Below, piece by piece: positions 22,620 to 35,127 of a stretch of 64,000 nucleotides of DNA. The notes below the pieces were generated by a model. The model was given only the letters and a program-made list of their open reading frames with translations. It did not search any database and had not been told where the DNA came from. This stretch comes from Toxotes chatareus (Eukaryota > Chordata > Actinopteri > Toxotidae): the NCBI GenBank assembly GCA_016801885.1, contig CM028903.1, forward strand, positions 18,893,035 through 18,957,034, given 5' to 3'. The stretch's first letter is position 1. Every line of letters starts with the position of its first letter. The position numbers and the translations under genes were made by a program.

Positions 22620-23550
22620 ATTTTTGCATCATATCAAATTTCAAGCAGTTCAACAAACATGCAATTTAAGTTTCACAAATTCGAGAATGACCCACAAATG
22701 TAAGACATTCTGTTGCGACTTTGTATAAAGCTGAGCCTCTGGCTCGTCCCTGTCTTTTCCAGCATACCTCTCTCTGTTTCTTTCCACCGCCTTTTAGTCC
22801 GAAGCAGCAGAAACACGTGGAAATGGCATATGACGGTAGAGCAGCAGCTATTTCAGGGTGGCCACTGGCCTATTGATTTTCTCATCCTTTTTTTTTCTCC
22901 AATAATGCCCAGTAGAGGTTGTCAGACAGATTGATTGGGATAGTGTGGGCTTGTACGTGTGTGTTTGTGTGATTTTGTGCTGCTGTTGGCTGCAGATCAC
23001 TGTGCATCATTGCTCTATGTTGATGAAATGTGCAATTTGAACACTTGTCATCCCCTTTGGACTGTTGAACAAAACGCCACAAACAATCAATGACTGAATC
23101 AAGCACACATACTGTAGACGGAATACAAACACCAATTGTCAGCTAGCTCTCACCCAGGAGGGACATTCTCTGATAGAAATCAAACATGGTGCTCAAAGGC
23201 ACAAACAAAGAGATAGGACAGACCATGATTTAAATGAAATACTGTAGGTCAGCTACTGGTGTACAATTTAGGTGACATGGTACAGAGTGGCTCTGAATGC
23301 AAACTAAAGCAATCCCAAAAAATAGTTTGTTTTGAAAAAATATCATCACAGCATTTTTATACTTAGCCTCTGGCAACACTTTGCTGGAAAGTGGATTCCT
23401 GAAATCCCAGCAGCGGACGACAGCTTAATACCATGGTCCCCAGCCTCAAACCACAGCAGGTTCTCTCCAACATTGTCTCATTCTGGACTCATTTCTGCCC
23501 AGACCTTGATTCACTTTGTACAGAGAAAGGTGGTGTCTCTGTGAGACGGC
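22620..23550. other. Gene-free unique DNA
   Basis: No gene, RNA or repeat recognised. Short open frames have no family resemblance. Confidence 0.5.
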
Positions 23551-23554
23551 CATC

Positions 23555-23760
23555 TAAGACTGCCTGCAGATGAAAAAAGCCTTTTCAATTCCCGGGACCA
23601 AATTGAAACGCTATGATACTGAGATGAAGGTTAGCCGGGTGGTTCACAAGGTGACATAACCAGTTGCACCAGATCTTATAAAGTGATTTTAAATGGAATG
23701 ACATTTGTGCCCTCCTGGGACTAATCTTGCTTATGCATGCCGTTGCCAACGCTAAAAGAA
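23555..23760. promoter_or_regulatory. Candidate conserved noncoding block
   Basis: Balanced unique DNA with CTTTTCAATTCCCGGGACC, CCAAATTGAAACG, GGACTAATCTTGC and TTATGCATGCCG. Enhancer-like texture only. Confidence 0.3.
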
Positions 23761-23764
23761 ATCA

Positions 23765-24325
23765 AGAACTTTGGTCAAGTCGTTTAGCAACTCTGGAAGC
23801 TAGTGAGAGAAAAGGTAGATATTAGTTTTAAAATCTTTGAAAATTGAGAGGACATTGAGTTCACGGTTATGCTTTTCCCTTGGTAAAAGGTGGATTCTGT
23901 TATTTCAGCGCTGGAAACACACGAGTGGACCCTATATTGGTGGGAGCAAAGCAGTACATAGTTTCCAAACAGTTTGAACTCACTGTACAATCAATCTTCC
24001 CATCTGGCCATAGGCCACAAGACAGGTACTTCTCTTGAAAGATTGAACTAGTCTGAAACTCTTTGGTGTCTCCTGAGGCATTTAACAACAGCATCCCCTG
24101 AGCAAACAGAAGTGGAAAAGTGGTACTATTTTTTCAAAATCCAGAATAAATCATTTTCTCTCACTGCCATCCGTTTATTCATGTACTGACTGCCTGAATG
24201 CATTAAACACATCAAAAGTTTGTCAGCCGTTAACAGGCAATTAAAAAGTGTTGCCTTTAAAGCTCACAATCAAACCTGCCTGCATATATCACAAGAGGGG
24301 ACCTTTGGTTGTAAGGGAAGTACTA
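23765..24325. other. Gene-free unique DNA
   Basis: Nothing specific can be supported here. Confidence 0.45.
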
Positions 24326-24329
24326 GATG

Positions 24330-25060
24330 TCCATAACCTCTCGATATAAATGCACAGTTAATTAAATGCCAGCTATGTGGCACAGCTACTCTCCGGCCTG
24401 CTCATTAACCTTCCCCGTTCAATATGTCAGAGGAAGTAACCTTTTCACAACTCACTCATAGTCTTGAGACCCTGTTTTCTGAAGCGAATAAGGTAAGGAA
24501 CTTTTCCACCGCGATGTATTTGTTATTCTTTTGTTGTTATATAGTCTGTGTGTGTAATTTTATCATGCCCTGATTTTAAAGTAGTTCATTATTTGCGTGG
24601 AGCCCTGTGGCAAGACTTGTCTTATTAAAACACATTAGCCTGTTAACTTCTGTTAGGGCATGTCAGCTTATTGAAACGCTCATATGCATGCAGGGAAGTC
24701 ATGCATTAGAATGCATTCTTAACCCAATTTAACCGGCCAAGCTTTTATTAAGATGTGCTGCTTTTCATTATAGTCGAATACCTGTGCAGGCTGAATTCTC
24801 GCCAATACTATTAGTAACACTTTATGAATTAATATCTCAAAGGCAACTGCCGGCGATTTATGATCAAATCAACAATTAGTTTTACTTGTGAACTCGAAGC
24901 CATTTTCCCATTATACTTATAACTCAGGGGAACCGTCATGCGGAATCTCATCTTGCCATTTTATGTGGTTATTATCAAAAGAGACTGTTATTATTGGAAA
25001 AAGCCTTGGGTGGTTGCTTACAAGTAATTGCTCATAATGCAGCTGTTGTGTGTGCTTGTG
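24330..25060. promoter_or_regulatory. Large candidate conserved noncoding element
   Basis: About 730 bp without microsatellites. It is rich in homeodomain/POU-type words: ACAGTTAATTAAATGCC near 24353, TCATTATTTGCG near 24587, CGCTCATATGCATGC near 24678, TTATGAATTAATATC near 24821, GATTTATGATCAAATC near 24855 and ACAAGTAATTGC near 25020. Its length, lack of repeats and dense AT-core motifs make it the largest enhancer-like block in the window. Conservation was not tested. Confidence 0.45.
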
Positions 25061-25064
25061 CGCT

Positions 25065-26430
25065 GGGTGCTTGTATGTTTGCACTTGTCTACAAGTATGA
25101 ATGTGTCAGAGTCTTGTCTCACAGTGGCTGTTGATCACGGCTGAATGAAAAAGGTGTGTGACCTTGCCCAAGGACTCTCCCGCTCTGGCTTTTAAGTCCT
25201 CTGTCTTACCAATCAATACTCTGCCATTTTACCTCCGTAGCGCCGAGGCAGGGCCCGCTCCACAACTCAACACCTGTCCCTGGAACAGCAGAGATCTGTC
25301 ACAGACCTCTCTTCGGTGAAACATGAAATCAGCAGCAGCAGCAGAGAAGCAATGCTGCCGTTTATAACAGTCGTCTATCCCTTTGTAAGGCCCCACAGGG
25401 AGCTGTGATGACAAGTGGGGAAGTTGAAAGGTTATACTCGTTGTGAGAACAGACTAGACAGGGATTTGGGCTCCAACATGAACAGGAAATGGAACCGTCT
25501 CCATTTGGCAGGTTGTTCATCATGAGGTAGCATGTCACATATAGTTCAGGTCTTGGGAATTGCTTCAGCTTTCTCACCAAGTAAATTTTGGTAGTAACTT
25601 AAAAACAGCTTTGCAGCAAAAGGTGTGAAATAACTTCTCTATCAACTGTAGAGGTAGTTCAGGGAAGAAATGCCTGCAAGCAAGGGAATCTAACCCCTAC
25701 ATATTTATATGACACCATGAATAGTTTATTATAGTATGGTACAGTGGCTGTGTCTGTGTGTCCTCGCTGAATTACGGTACAGCCCACACAGGCAGTTTTA
25801 TACATGCATAACCTTCCTGACTCATCTTGAAAGAGAAAAAAAAATTGCCTTGAATTCTGTTTTAAAGTACATGAAGAACTTTTCTCAGTAAATTGAGTTA
25901 CTACATTTGGCTGCTAAAAGGGGATTTCTCGTCTTTCTTTGTCTTTCTACTACAAGGATTTTGAGATTAATGATGATTACAGTGCTGGGCGAACTGGTAT
26001 TCATATTAATAATGGTGTTGGTGAGGTTGGTAGTGATGATGTAGGTGGTAGAGGTAGGGGGTGTTGCTTACGATGATGAGGATGAAAATCCCCCTGAATT
26101 CCTGAAATGAACTCTCTATTTTTTGTCTGCTCTATAGAATCGCTGTCATTATTCAGCTACGTGCTGCTGTAAAGGAAAACAACACAAATTATTTTAAATG
26201 ACTCATATCTGTCTTGAGGTTTCCAGGACTTTCACAAAACAATAGCAGGTTCGGAATGGGAAACTAAACTGAATAAATTCACTGTAGAGATAAGAGTTGT
26301 ATGAAAATTTCCATTAATGTGCTACCATTGTTGTACCATCTTTCTTTGCCATTGTAAAACACAGGTAGGGACTTTTATGTGTCTAGTTTTATAGAATCAC
26401 TGCACATACTTAATTATCATGATAGCTAAC
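25065..26430. other. Gene-free unique DNA
   Basis: Includes GATGATG/GGTGGT-rich simple sequence near 26000-26060 and a CNE-like piece at about 26090-26260. No gene supported. Confidence 0.5.
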
Positions 26431-26434
26431 AGAG

Positions 26435-26548
26435 CTTTTATCTGTCTTTTTTCTTCTGTGGTCTCCTGGGGACTCCTGGGGACTCGTGTGCCTCTGCCAT
26501 CCACCTGAATGATCCGTGTCACACACATGGTTTACTGCAGGTAAGAGA
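26435..26548 (+). promoter_or_regulatory. Candidate splice acceptor-donor juxtaposition (recursive splice site)
   Basis: TTTACTGCAG is followed immediately by GTAAGAGAAC (CAG at 26538-26540, GTAAG at 26541-26545). Upstream, no AG occurs for about 104 bases (26435-26538), a long AG-exclusion zone that starts with the pyrimidine run CTTTTTTCTTCTGTGG. Zero-length exons of the form YAG|GTRAG are the signature of recursive splicing in long vertebrate introns. The immediate polypyrimidine tract is weak, and the host gene, if any, is unknown. A short tandem repeat (TCCTGGGGAC twice) lies at about 26464-26483. Confidence 0.25.
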
Positions 26549-26679
26549 ACAACTTCATCTCATTAATATACATTTTGTTTTTGAGGTGGTGTTTTCTTGC
26601 ACAATGAAAGTATTCCTCACAGGACCATTTAGTAGTGAGGATACCTAATGTGAATTAGAGTTTGCATCATTGACATGGG

Positions 26680-26870
26680 CATATAGCCGAGGACTGACTG
26701 TGAACTTGTATTTGCATACTCAGAGCACACTCCTGCATCTCATTGAATATTCATATGCTGCTGAAAAAGTCTCGGAGTTTGAAATAGAGATTGCTGTCAC
26801 AGCCCGTGAATCACGGAGCAATTTTAGCTCTTGAAGGCACTGTAATCAGTGCTGCCTGCTGTCATCCTTT
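26680..26870. promoter_or_regulatory. Candidate conserved noncoding block
   Basis: Contains TATTTGCATACTC, CATTGAATATTCATATGC (octamer/POU-like) and GAGCAATTTTAGC next to a CA microsatellite. Motif-based inference only. Confidence 0.35.
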
Positions 26871-26873
26871 ATG

Positions 26874-26929
26874 CACACACACACACACACACAAAAAACA
26901 GATACACACACACACACACACACACACAC
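26874..26929. repeat. Interrupted (CA)n microsatellite
   Basis: Two CA tracts (26874-26893 and 26904-26929) separated by AAAAACAGAT, with a degenerate continuation to about 26955. Confidence 0.95.
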
Positions 26930-27930
26930 TCAAAGATACTCACACATATACACATGCATGGGCACATATATCCACTTCATATCACTGATGTCTCCTTTAG
27001 ACCGGGGGACAGTTTTAAGAAAAGCCCTGTGAGGGCTTTGTAGCTTGATGTGTCACACACTATCACTTCTGATGTACTCCCCTCTCAAATCTCTCTTCAC
27101 TAAGGGGGAGACCTAATAAACCCAGTGGACAGCTACAAGCTTGAAGTGTCATGCTGCATCCATCCGAATAGCCCCCTCAACTCACTCTCAGATGTGACTA
27201 TGGGATTCTTAAAAGCGGTGGAAGTGTTTATCTCTCAAAACCAATAGTCAGAGTACAAAACTTGGGGGAAAGTAGGAAAAGATTAGAAGCTGTCTCTCAC
27301 CACGGTGCTGGTGTAATTTCTCTTGCCTATCAGATCCAGTTAGAAGTAGTGTCACTTCTTCTTAATGGGAGGAAATGCTCATGACCTTTCTAAGGCACAG
27401 GAAAGGGACTTCTGTATCTTTCTTCTATTTGAACTGTTCTCTTTTGCTCTGTGTCAATTACAAAAGGCCTGACAAAGTCCCTGCCTCTCAAATGAAACCG
27501 GTTAGAATAAAAGGGGGTTTAGGAGAAAAGGAGGGAATAGGGATGAAGGATGTACAGTTGATAAGACAAAAGTTAATGGACAGAAAGAAAGGGGGCTTCA
27601 TACTTAGGACGAAAAAGCGACGCAACAACATTTGAACACAACAGTGTGAATGAGTTACATTTTTTGCTGTTTCACCAATGTAATAATGATGCAACAGCAA
27701 ATACAGTTTTGTTTATATGTTGCACAATTTGCCCTAACAGAAGTCTTTTGACTGAATGAGAAGAAATAAAACATGTCACAGTTTAGTCTGTTACATCTAC
27801 TCCTCAGCCGTTTCCCTCTGGACTGAGGACCGTCTAGCCAAACATTACAATTTGTGCTCTTGTTGCCACTGATTTTGTCACTGCTTTTACTTTGTAAAGT
27901 AAATGCACTGTGTCCTCCACAGTGCCATAC

Positions 27931-27954
27931 TTTTTTTTTTTTTTTTTTTTTTTT
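27931..27954. repeat. T24 homopolymer
   Basis: Twenty-four T in a row followed by AAATTC. A retroposon tail is possible, but no flanking element is recognisable. Confidence 0.9.
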
Positions 27955-28920
27955 AAATTCAAACCCTACAGAGCTCTTCTCCTGGGAATTTACCTGGTTT
28001 CATTTATATGTCTGGCTATGCTGACTATCCCGCTCATAAATTGCAAATGTGCTACTTCACAGTGTTTAGATGTATTACTTGTTCAGCCTGATAAGTAAAT
28101 CATCGCTGGTGTTCCTCCACTCTCCATCCATCTCTCTCCCACATTAACCCACATTACTGATGTTCAAAAAGTCGGGTTGATGTGTATTGCTTGTCATTCT
28201 GTGGTATGCACCCATTGCTGCATTATAGATGTCATGTTTCACCAGCAGATTTTTATTTTATTTAAGTGTCTGTGTGTTAATGTGCCTCTGAGTATGTGAA
28301 GAAAAAATGGAATTGGGATGTTTTTTTTTTTTTTCTCATTGCTGGACATTCACTGGTGTGTGCTCCCTGGTCATGCATGTATTCAGCTCTGCTTTTTCTG
28401 TCCACATGGCAGCATGTTGAAGAGTGCGAGAGTGAGGAACAGAGGTGCTTCACATCCAGAGCAGAGCTGTTCATTAAGATAAGAGCAGCGGCGTATTCAG
28501 GACATGAAACAGAGAGTTAGGGCCATGGCTCGTAGATCAGCCAGCAGCCCTGGATTTACCGGTATTTCAGGGGGAATTTAGTGGGGAAACTGGGACTAAT
28601 CCTGTTTGTAAAAAGTCACAGGTAGAGGGATTAAGGCCCGTTGTGTTGTCAGCCTCAACATAGGCACAGTCTTGGCAGTAGGGAGGGAGAGATGTGTGCT
28701 GGTCTCAGAGTGTCTGTGCGTGTGTGTAAATGGTGCTTTGGTGAGAGGATGTGAGAAGTGCCAGGGGATTTGTGAGGGTGGGGGAGCATAACTGACCTTC
28801 AGTAAACACACACATATACACGCTTACACTAACTGGCACATGCAGTGTGTGGATATTGCATTACATGCTTATTCATTCATTCAAAGCATGCCGTGTGAGA
28901 TCAGAGAGAGTCTGTGGTGT

Positions 28921-28958
28921 AAAAAAAAAAGAAAGAAAGAAAGAAAGAAAGAAAAAAA
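28921..28958. repeat. A10-(GAAA)6 tract
   Basis: A homopolymer run continues into six GAAA units and a closing A run, a typical decayed poly-A tail or simple purine repeat. Confidence 0.9.
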
Positions 28959-31379
28959 TTATCTGTTGCTTCTTCTTGTGAGTCAAAAGCAAAAAAGACT
29001 CATTCACCTTCACACATACTCCAACCTGTCTTTTTTTTTTTCAATTTGGCAACAAAGCCAGATTAGTATTAAAGGAAACTGTCAACATCTGGCTTTTAGG
29101 ACTTACCTCAAAACTGAAGGAAAATGCAGAGCTGTCCTTTTTTCAACCTGGGTCTTTTCATAGTTTTTGCCATCTTTTCTGTTGGTTGTTATCGCATTTC
29201 ACTCAACAACTTAACTGACAGTAATGTGCTTAACAGTGAGACATTATTAGTTAAGAAAAAGAAAAACACCAAGGGTCTAAAGTCTATTGATCTCTGCCGA
29301 CTACATTGATAAATACTTTTACATTACTGATGATTTTGTTATTTGGAGATCCTCAGTAGAAGTGTTTAGTTTAGTTTAAAGTCCATTACAAAAAAAAGTA
29401 AAAAATAAAGAAGTTTTACACATAAAGGTCAGTTCGCTCATCATGAATTTTACTGCTGTATAATGTCTTCAGTTTCTCTGAAGGAGGAGGAGATGGAGTG
29501 TGGAAAAAATAACTGGAGTCAGGGTTTAGCTTGAGAATTCAAATATTTGACAGAAAACCTGCATTATAAATTGGGTACATGGAGTTTGAAAGATGAGGGC
29601 ATTTATTGGGCAGGTTAGGTCTAATGACACATGTTACCAAATTGCATTATGGGAATTGTAAGATCCAGCTTTTCTGAAGCTTGATTGATACAATGGGCTA
29701 AAAGTCATATATCTTGGCATCTACTGCTCCAGTTTTCACTTTTTTTTGTTATCAAGTCCCCCAATCCCCCCACAATCCTCCAGTTATTAAAAAACAATAC
29801 CATGGGTAATGGTAATCTGTCCAGTGGTGGTTGAGACATGTTGTTCTGGACTAAAGCAGTAGAGAGATGGGCAGAGAGACCAACTGACCATCTGATATCT
29901 CCAACCCCAAGACACCATAATAGAACTTAAGGCATAATACATTTGTCTACTCAGTTAGAAATAAACGTGAAAATAAAAGTGACAGCAGAAATGGCAGACA
30001 GCCACTTGTTGTGGGACACACTAAGCAAAAGCATAAGCCGCATTGTGATCCATTTTAAAGGAGAAACTATTCATCACTTTCTCACAGCAGCAAAAGTAGA
30101 ACCACAGATGAATGGTACATTAAGTTCAACCTTTATTTACACTTGGAAAGACACACTGAGGAGCAATAGCCCTCTTTCACAAGCGTGCTGAGTTTACAAC
30201 TTAAAAACCACATTGCATACACAAAACAGAACAAAACACAAATAGAAAAAATTAAAGACAGAAATCACGAAAACAGAGCCAAAGACATCAAGCGAATGCA
30301 TCAAAATACAAGGGGGGGGGGCAATGTAAGTCTGAGAAAAGTATCAACAAATTATCCTTAATAAAAACACAGTTGCAATTAATGTTCTTTTAATGAGTTC
30401 TTTGAAACTGCCCTGAGACACCAGTGTATAAAATTGTTTTAAATGAGTCCACAATGCTTGAGCCTGCGTATGGCAAAGCAGATTTCCCATGCTCAGTATT
30501 TAATGTTGAAACCTGTGGCTGAACCAGTTTAAAGGTCATGTGTCGTGGACCAGATTCCCTTGTGAATATTAATAAAATCATAATCTGTTTAGTTCCGCTT
30601 TATAACCAAGCAAAAGCCAACGTTCATGTCCTTTTATTTAGGTGGATATTGTTGCATGAAAGCTATTTCGTGATAAGGCTAAATCGAGCATTACAATATG
30701 GGACTGTGTCATCTACATAGTTAGGCTACACCATTACATAAAGTACAGCACAATGTCATTACTGTACAGGACAGACTGTAGTGAACAGGACAGGTTCTAA
30801 AATAGATCCTTAATCCCTCATCAGAGCACTTACCTTCTATATTGGTTCATGTTTTAGAGCAAAGAGAAAGGTCATAGTCCAGAGGAGTCGTCTTTGAGAG
30901 AGGACTTTGTTCTACTACTCACACGTTGACGTGAATGAGTGTGCGCACACACAGAGACATGCAATTGCACACTACATATGTGCACACTGTTACCTAAGAT
31001 GTGCCAGCAAAGTCTCAGCCTTCTGCCTCATTTAACCTGGCAGAGCACCCTATAATAATCGTGCAGATGGCCACATCTACTTTCACTGTCTCTCTCTCTC
31101 TCTCTTTCACACACACATTTCCACACACTTCCACTGCCATTTTTCTCTCCCTCCTACATCCAGATCTGCAAATCTGGCTTCAGTTGAGAGCCTCTCGGTC
31201 TCTGGCTCACATATCTTCTGCAATGGTCTTTGTTGGCTCCCTGACCTTCCCCAACAATAGTTTTATTCATTTTATTTTGCAATATTTCAAAGCCATGGGA
31301 GCCCTGTTCTTCACCATTTTTATTCTATTTACACCCACAGAGGTACAGAAACACAGCTGGAATATTTTGTGAGCCCCTC

Positions 31380-31560
31380 ATATAAACCTTGAGCAAAGCT
31401 GTAGCCAGTCTGATGGCTGGAGCATAAAAATTACCCTGACTAGGTGCGGTTGTTTTTGAGCCTCTGTGGCAGTTCTGTTCTCCACTCCATATCCTCTGTC
31501 CAATTCAGTTTAATTCTAGGGGATGGAGTGTTATTGGACAACGCTTTGAGTTTAAATTTG
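31380..31560. promoter_or_regulatory. Candidate conserved noncoding block
   Basis: Contains GGAGCATAAAAATTACCC, AGTTTAATTCTAGG and GTTATTGGACAACGC in unique DNA. Weak support. Confidence 0.3.
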
Positions 31561-31564
31561 CTCT

Positions 31565-32506
31565 TGTTGGAAATTGGGGCACCACCTTCACTTGAAGGAA
31601 AATATGTCTAAACCAAATTAATCAGTCTTAATAGTTAAGGTCTCGATTCAGGGATCTCATGTTTCTGCTTTGAAGGAGTACCAGGACCAAGAGCAATAAA
31701 TGGAGGATATTTATTGTGGCTAAATGTCAGTCGGTAATGATAATAATAGTAGTGTATGATGAACACATAACAAATAATCAAACAGATGAATAAAGTGGAT
31801 ATTTGAATGACAAAATGAACTGGTCACTTAGTTTGGCAATATTGAAATGAAGTGTGGAATTCAAAATGACCAGATAACGGCAGACTCTAAGGCAATGAAT
31901 AATTTATAATAGGGCTTAATATTAATAATTCAGAGCACAATCTGACATCAACTCTTATCACAGACAGGAGGAATGAAGTTATGACTTTTTTGCAGCTTTG
32001 TCTCAGAGCTGAGTGCTTTTTTGTTGGACCCAAAGCAGTTAAAAATATGCCAGTCTACTCGCCACTATCCCAGCAGGGGATCTTGTGGAGCAAGACAACA
32101 AGGGTCATTCAGTGGAGTTGCTCAGCTGGTCTTGTGGTTTCACTCCAGCATGGATGGAGCAGATCTGAGGTTGATGGTGGCTTTTTGCAAGCAGGCAGAA
32201 GGGCTGTGATGCAGCTTCTGCTAGTTTCTTGGTTTCACATTAGTTGGTGTCGGATAAACTCTGATTTTCACTTTCCTTAACTAGACTCAATAAATAGTCT
32301 TGAAAGTCATTTTGTTGGCCAGACGACAATAACTTCCAAAAACAGTAACCTCCAAACATGGGACTTGGACTAATTTTCATAACAACGTGTTGAGTAATAT
32401 TAACAAGGTTAGTGAACACTTAAATAACTGATTCTAATTTCAGACATGTATTTAAACACGGAAAAAATCAATGCGATGCCATTTTGGAATGTTTCTAACA
32501 ATATAT

Positions 32507-32543
<37 letters not shown>

Positions 32544-33350
32544 AGATCACTATGTGTTTAATTCTGGTGATTTTCATTTTGTTTATATAAATCTTTATTT
32601 TGGTTCCATCAGCACTTGTCTTGTCCTCCTCTGCAAACTCCCTGCCGAGTTAAACCCAAAGGGTCTTCGATAGAGTCTGAGCCCCTTGTTTTGTTATTGT
32701 CAGATCAAAACGTCAGCCTCCCAGTGTTGGAGATGGTTTGTTCCTGCTGGCAAGTGTTAATTTTTGACACTTTAGTTGTGAGCGGGGAGAGAGGTGCACT
32801 TGGACAGTCCAGGGAGTCTTCTACCAAAGCTTATTCAAAGCCTTTATCCCTCAGTGGATTGTGAAAAGGGGAAAACAAAACCTCACTCCAGGGAAGGTGA
32901 GGAGGCCAGTTGGCAAATCCTGAGGTGTCTGAACTTTTTATTGATCTTCTTGTGGAATTTGTGATGGAAAGGAGGGGTGTCTTCACTACAGACACAAGGG
33001 ATAGGCAGAGCTTTGATAATATCACAATCAAATCATTGCTTGCCTTAATGATAGTTGTTGCACTGTAAAAATCACCTCTTCGTTCAAAGGTATTTCCTCC
33101 CTTGCTCCATCTACATCTCTCTTTCTCTATCTCACACATGAACAGTCTGTCTGTTTCAAAACTCACCATGCATTTCAAAAGATTGTTGCCATATCATGCG
33201 AGGCTGCTATGAGCTTCTCTGCAGGACAGGGACAAGACAGGACATCAGGTACACATGTAATCACGCTCCCACAATGCAATATCCAAGACAGGTGAAAGCA
33301 ATAAATTCTCCATTTTTCACTTTATTGCACACACACTCTCGTTATGTTTC
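31565..33350. other. Gene-free stretch
   Basis: Includes an AT-rich CNE-like part at about 31850-31970 (GAATAATTTATAATAGGGC) and a (GA)n array (32511-32541). Open frames up to 115 codons (32831-33178, minus) have no recognisable family. Confidence 0.5.
32511..32541. repeat. (AG)15 microsatellite
   Basis: Uninterrupted AG dinucleotides over 31 bases. Confidence 0.95.
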
Positions 33351-33353
33351 TGT

Positions 33354-33356
<3 letters not shown>

Positions 33357-33430
<74 letters not shown>
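33357..33430. repeat. (AC)37 microsatellite
   Basis: Seventy-four bases of perfect AC, the longest uninterrupted dinucleotide array in the window. A tract this long is likely length-polymorphic and can adopt Z-DNA in vitro. It creates long His/Thr open frames on the plus strand that are not genes. Confidence 0.98.
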
Positions 33431-33432
<2 letters not shown>

Positions 33433-33574
33433 TCTAGTTCTCCCCAACTTTCCACCCCTCAGAGGTACAGATAAAATAATTGAGAAAAGAGAGACAGTAA
33501 GAGATAGGACTCCAACATCATATGATGCCAGGCTGATCCAGCCAACACTATATTCCTCACCTATTAATTTGACT

Positions 33575-33890
33575 TCATGAATGAGCCGGCATTGTGCTGT
33601 GAAAATGACTGGAGATTAGCACTGATTAAAGAGGGAAATCAGTTAACATAAGCACCACCCCCACATCCTCTCCAGCATCCCTCCTAATTAAATGCAGCCA
33701 TGTGGAGCTGGGGCTTGTCGAGCCTGACTCTCTCCTGGGCCTCAGCTCCACTCCTGAAGCCCGCATATCAAATATGTAAACCACTTTCGATAGCGGACAG
33801 ATGGAATTAATTATTTCCCGCTAGTTGACTGATGAGGCTACATGAAAGTTAGTGTGGGCAATTATTTTTGACATTAATGGTGCTGTGTTT
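33575..33890. promoter_or_regulatory. Candidate conserved noncoding element
   Basis: Unique, balanced DNA with TTCATGAATGAGCCGGC, AGCACTGATTAAAGAGG, CCTCCTAATTAAATGCAGCC, GGAATTAATTATTTCCCGC (palindromic AATTAATT core) and GGGCAATTATTTTTGAC. There are five homeodomain-type cores in about 280 bp. Motif density supports an enhancer; conservation is untested. Confidence 0.45.
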
Positions 33891-33894
33891 TTGT

Positions 33895-34284
33895 GTTTTT
33901 TCGTCTTCTTATGAGGCAGGATGAATAGAGGACTCTGCAAACTGTCGAGAAAAATGTATTATCCTCAATGTTTTGACATGTTCCTTTAATCGCCAACAGA
34001 AGGCATGTTTTAAAGTAGATCTGAAGCTTTGCCTTCGTATTTCTTGCAGAGAAGTATTACATGGTTACAAAGTGATCTGGGTTGACTGATGTCCAAGATG
34101 ATGGGAGGGGATTTCTAAGTATTTAAGAAATGGCAGAGATTTGATCATTTAAGGCTGAATCTAGGGGTAAAACAGTTGTCTTTTCAATGCATGAAGTGAG
34201 AAAAAAAATGTCTTTTTCTCTGCAGTCATTCAGATCATACAGAAAAGAAACAGTTAGGGGTTCCAGTGCTGAAGCTTGAGCGGT
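33895..34284. other. Gene-free unique DNA
   Basis: No gene or element recognised. Confidence 0.45.
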
Positions 34285-34420
34285 ACTCTCGCAGCCTGCT
34301 GGGTAGGTAAGGCAGTCTGTAGCCAGAGGGCCGCGGTCAGTGTCCACCTATCCTGATGTCGATTTGAGCAAGACACTTTTTTTCTTGCGAGCTCCACTGC
34401 ACCAGCCCCTGTAGTATTAT
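34285..34420 (+). mobile_element. Probable tRNA-derived SINE-like fragment
   Basis: GCAGCCTGCTGGGTAGG, then TGTAGCCAGAGGGCCGCGG (a tRNA B-box-like region), then GTCGATTTGAGCAAGACAC match in order the head of common fish SINE-like repeats ('...ggtcgcggttc...gagcaagacactt'). No tail or target-site duplication was found, so the copy is truncated or decayed. The family name is not assigned. Confidence 0.45.
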
Positions 34421-34544
34421 GTCCACATAGACGTTTGTCAAATAGGGATATGCCAGAAAATGCATTTCTCCATACTCAATATATACGATGGAAATTTATA
34501 TCTAACACAGTTCTTTTAAAATGTGTTTTCCAGAGCCTTGAATG

Positions 34545-34720
34545 ACCCCCTCAGATGCTCTGGGACACCTGTTTGGCCTTCCCAAAATTCAAAATGCCTT
34601 TGGCTTTCTGTACACCTGCATGTTGCACGAACATGAAATTGTTCATTCCGCATTGGCTTACCGGTAAATTAGGCCCTGAGGCCATCTCTAGTGTAAGAAA
34701 ATGCATTTTGACCCAAACAT
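34545..34720. promoter_or_regulatory. Candidate conserved noncoding block
   Basis: Contains AAAATTCAAAATGCC, CATGAAATTGTTCATTCC and CGGTAAATTAGGCCC in unique DNA between two transposon remnants. Confidence 0.35.
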
Positions 34721-34724
34721 ACCT

Positions 34725-35126
34725 TCAAAGTTATACCAAACTCTGCAAAGGAACTAATAAAACATCATAAACTGACTCAACCTCTTACTCTTCACTTCAC
34801 TTGCTTTAGAGCACACTCGTTCATTCTTATGCTTGCAAGCATACATTACAACACAGGGCACCGTGCTAATGGAGGGGAAATGATATTCACATCATGGGAA
34901 GGGACGGCCATACACCTATTCCCTCCGAGTCAGCAGCCGTGAATTTTACATCTGCGTCTCCCTTCGGTTGCAACTGACAAGCAAGAGCGCCTTCCATGTA
35001 TTATGGATGAGGTGGAAAGGATGGAAGCAGTGAGGACAAGATGGTGAAGGAGTTATCACACAGAGATGGAACGGCAGAGGAGAAGAGCTGTTGTTCATTC
35101 AATGAGATACCTGTGCATTGGCCGTA
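34725..35126. other. Gene-free unique DNA
   Basis: No gene or repeat recognised; balanced composition near 34880-35030. Confidence 0.45.
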
Positions 35127-35127
35127 G

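Larger units (their letters stand above)
26935..31375. other. Gene-free stretch with simple repeats
   Basis: About 4.4 kb with no supported gene. It holds T24 (27931-27954), T14 (28321-28334), a GAAA array (28931-28954), a G10 run (30312-30321) and (CT)n near 31088-31106. A region of higher complexity at about 31170-31370 is CNE-like. Open frames up to 123 codons (31001-31372, plus) look like chance. Confidence 0.5.

Noticed and set aside
33196..33580. His/Thr-repeat open frames over the AC array
   Set aside because: They are translations of the (AC)37 microsatellite.
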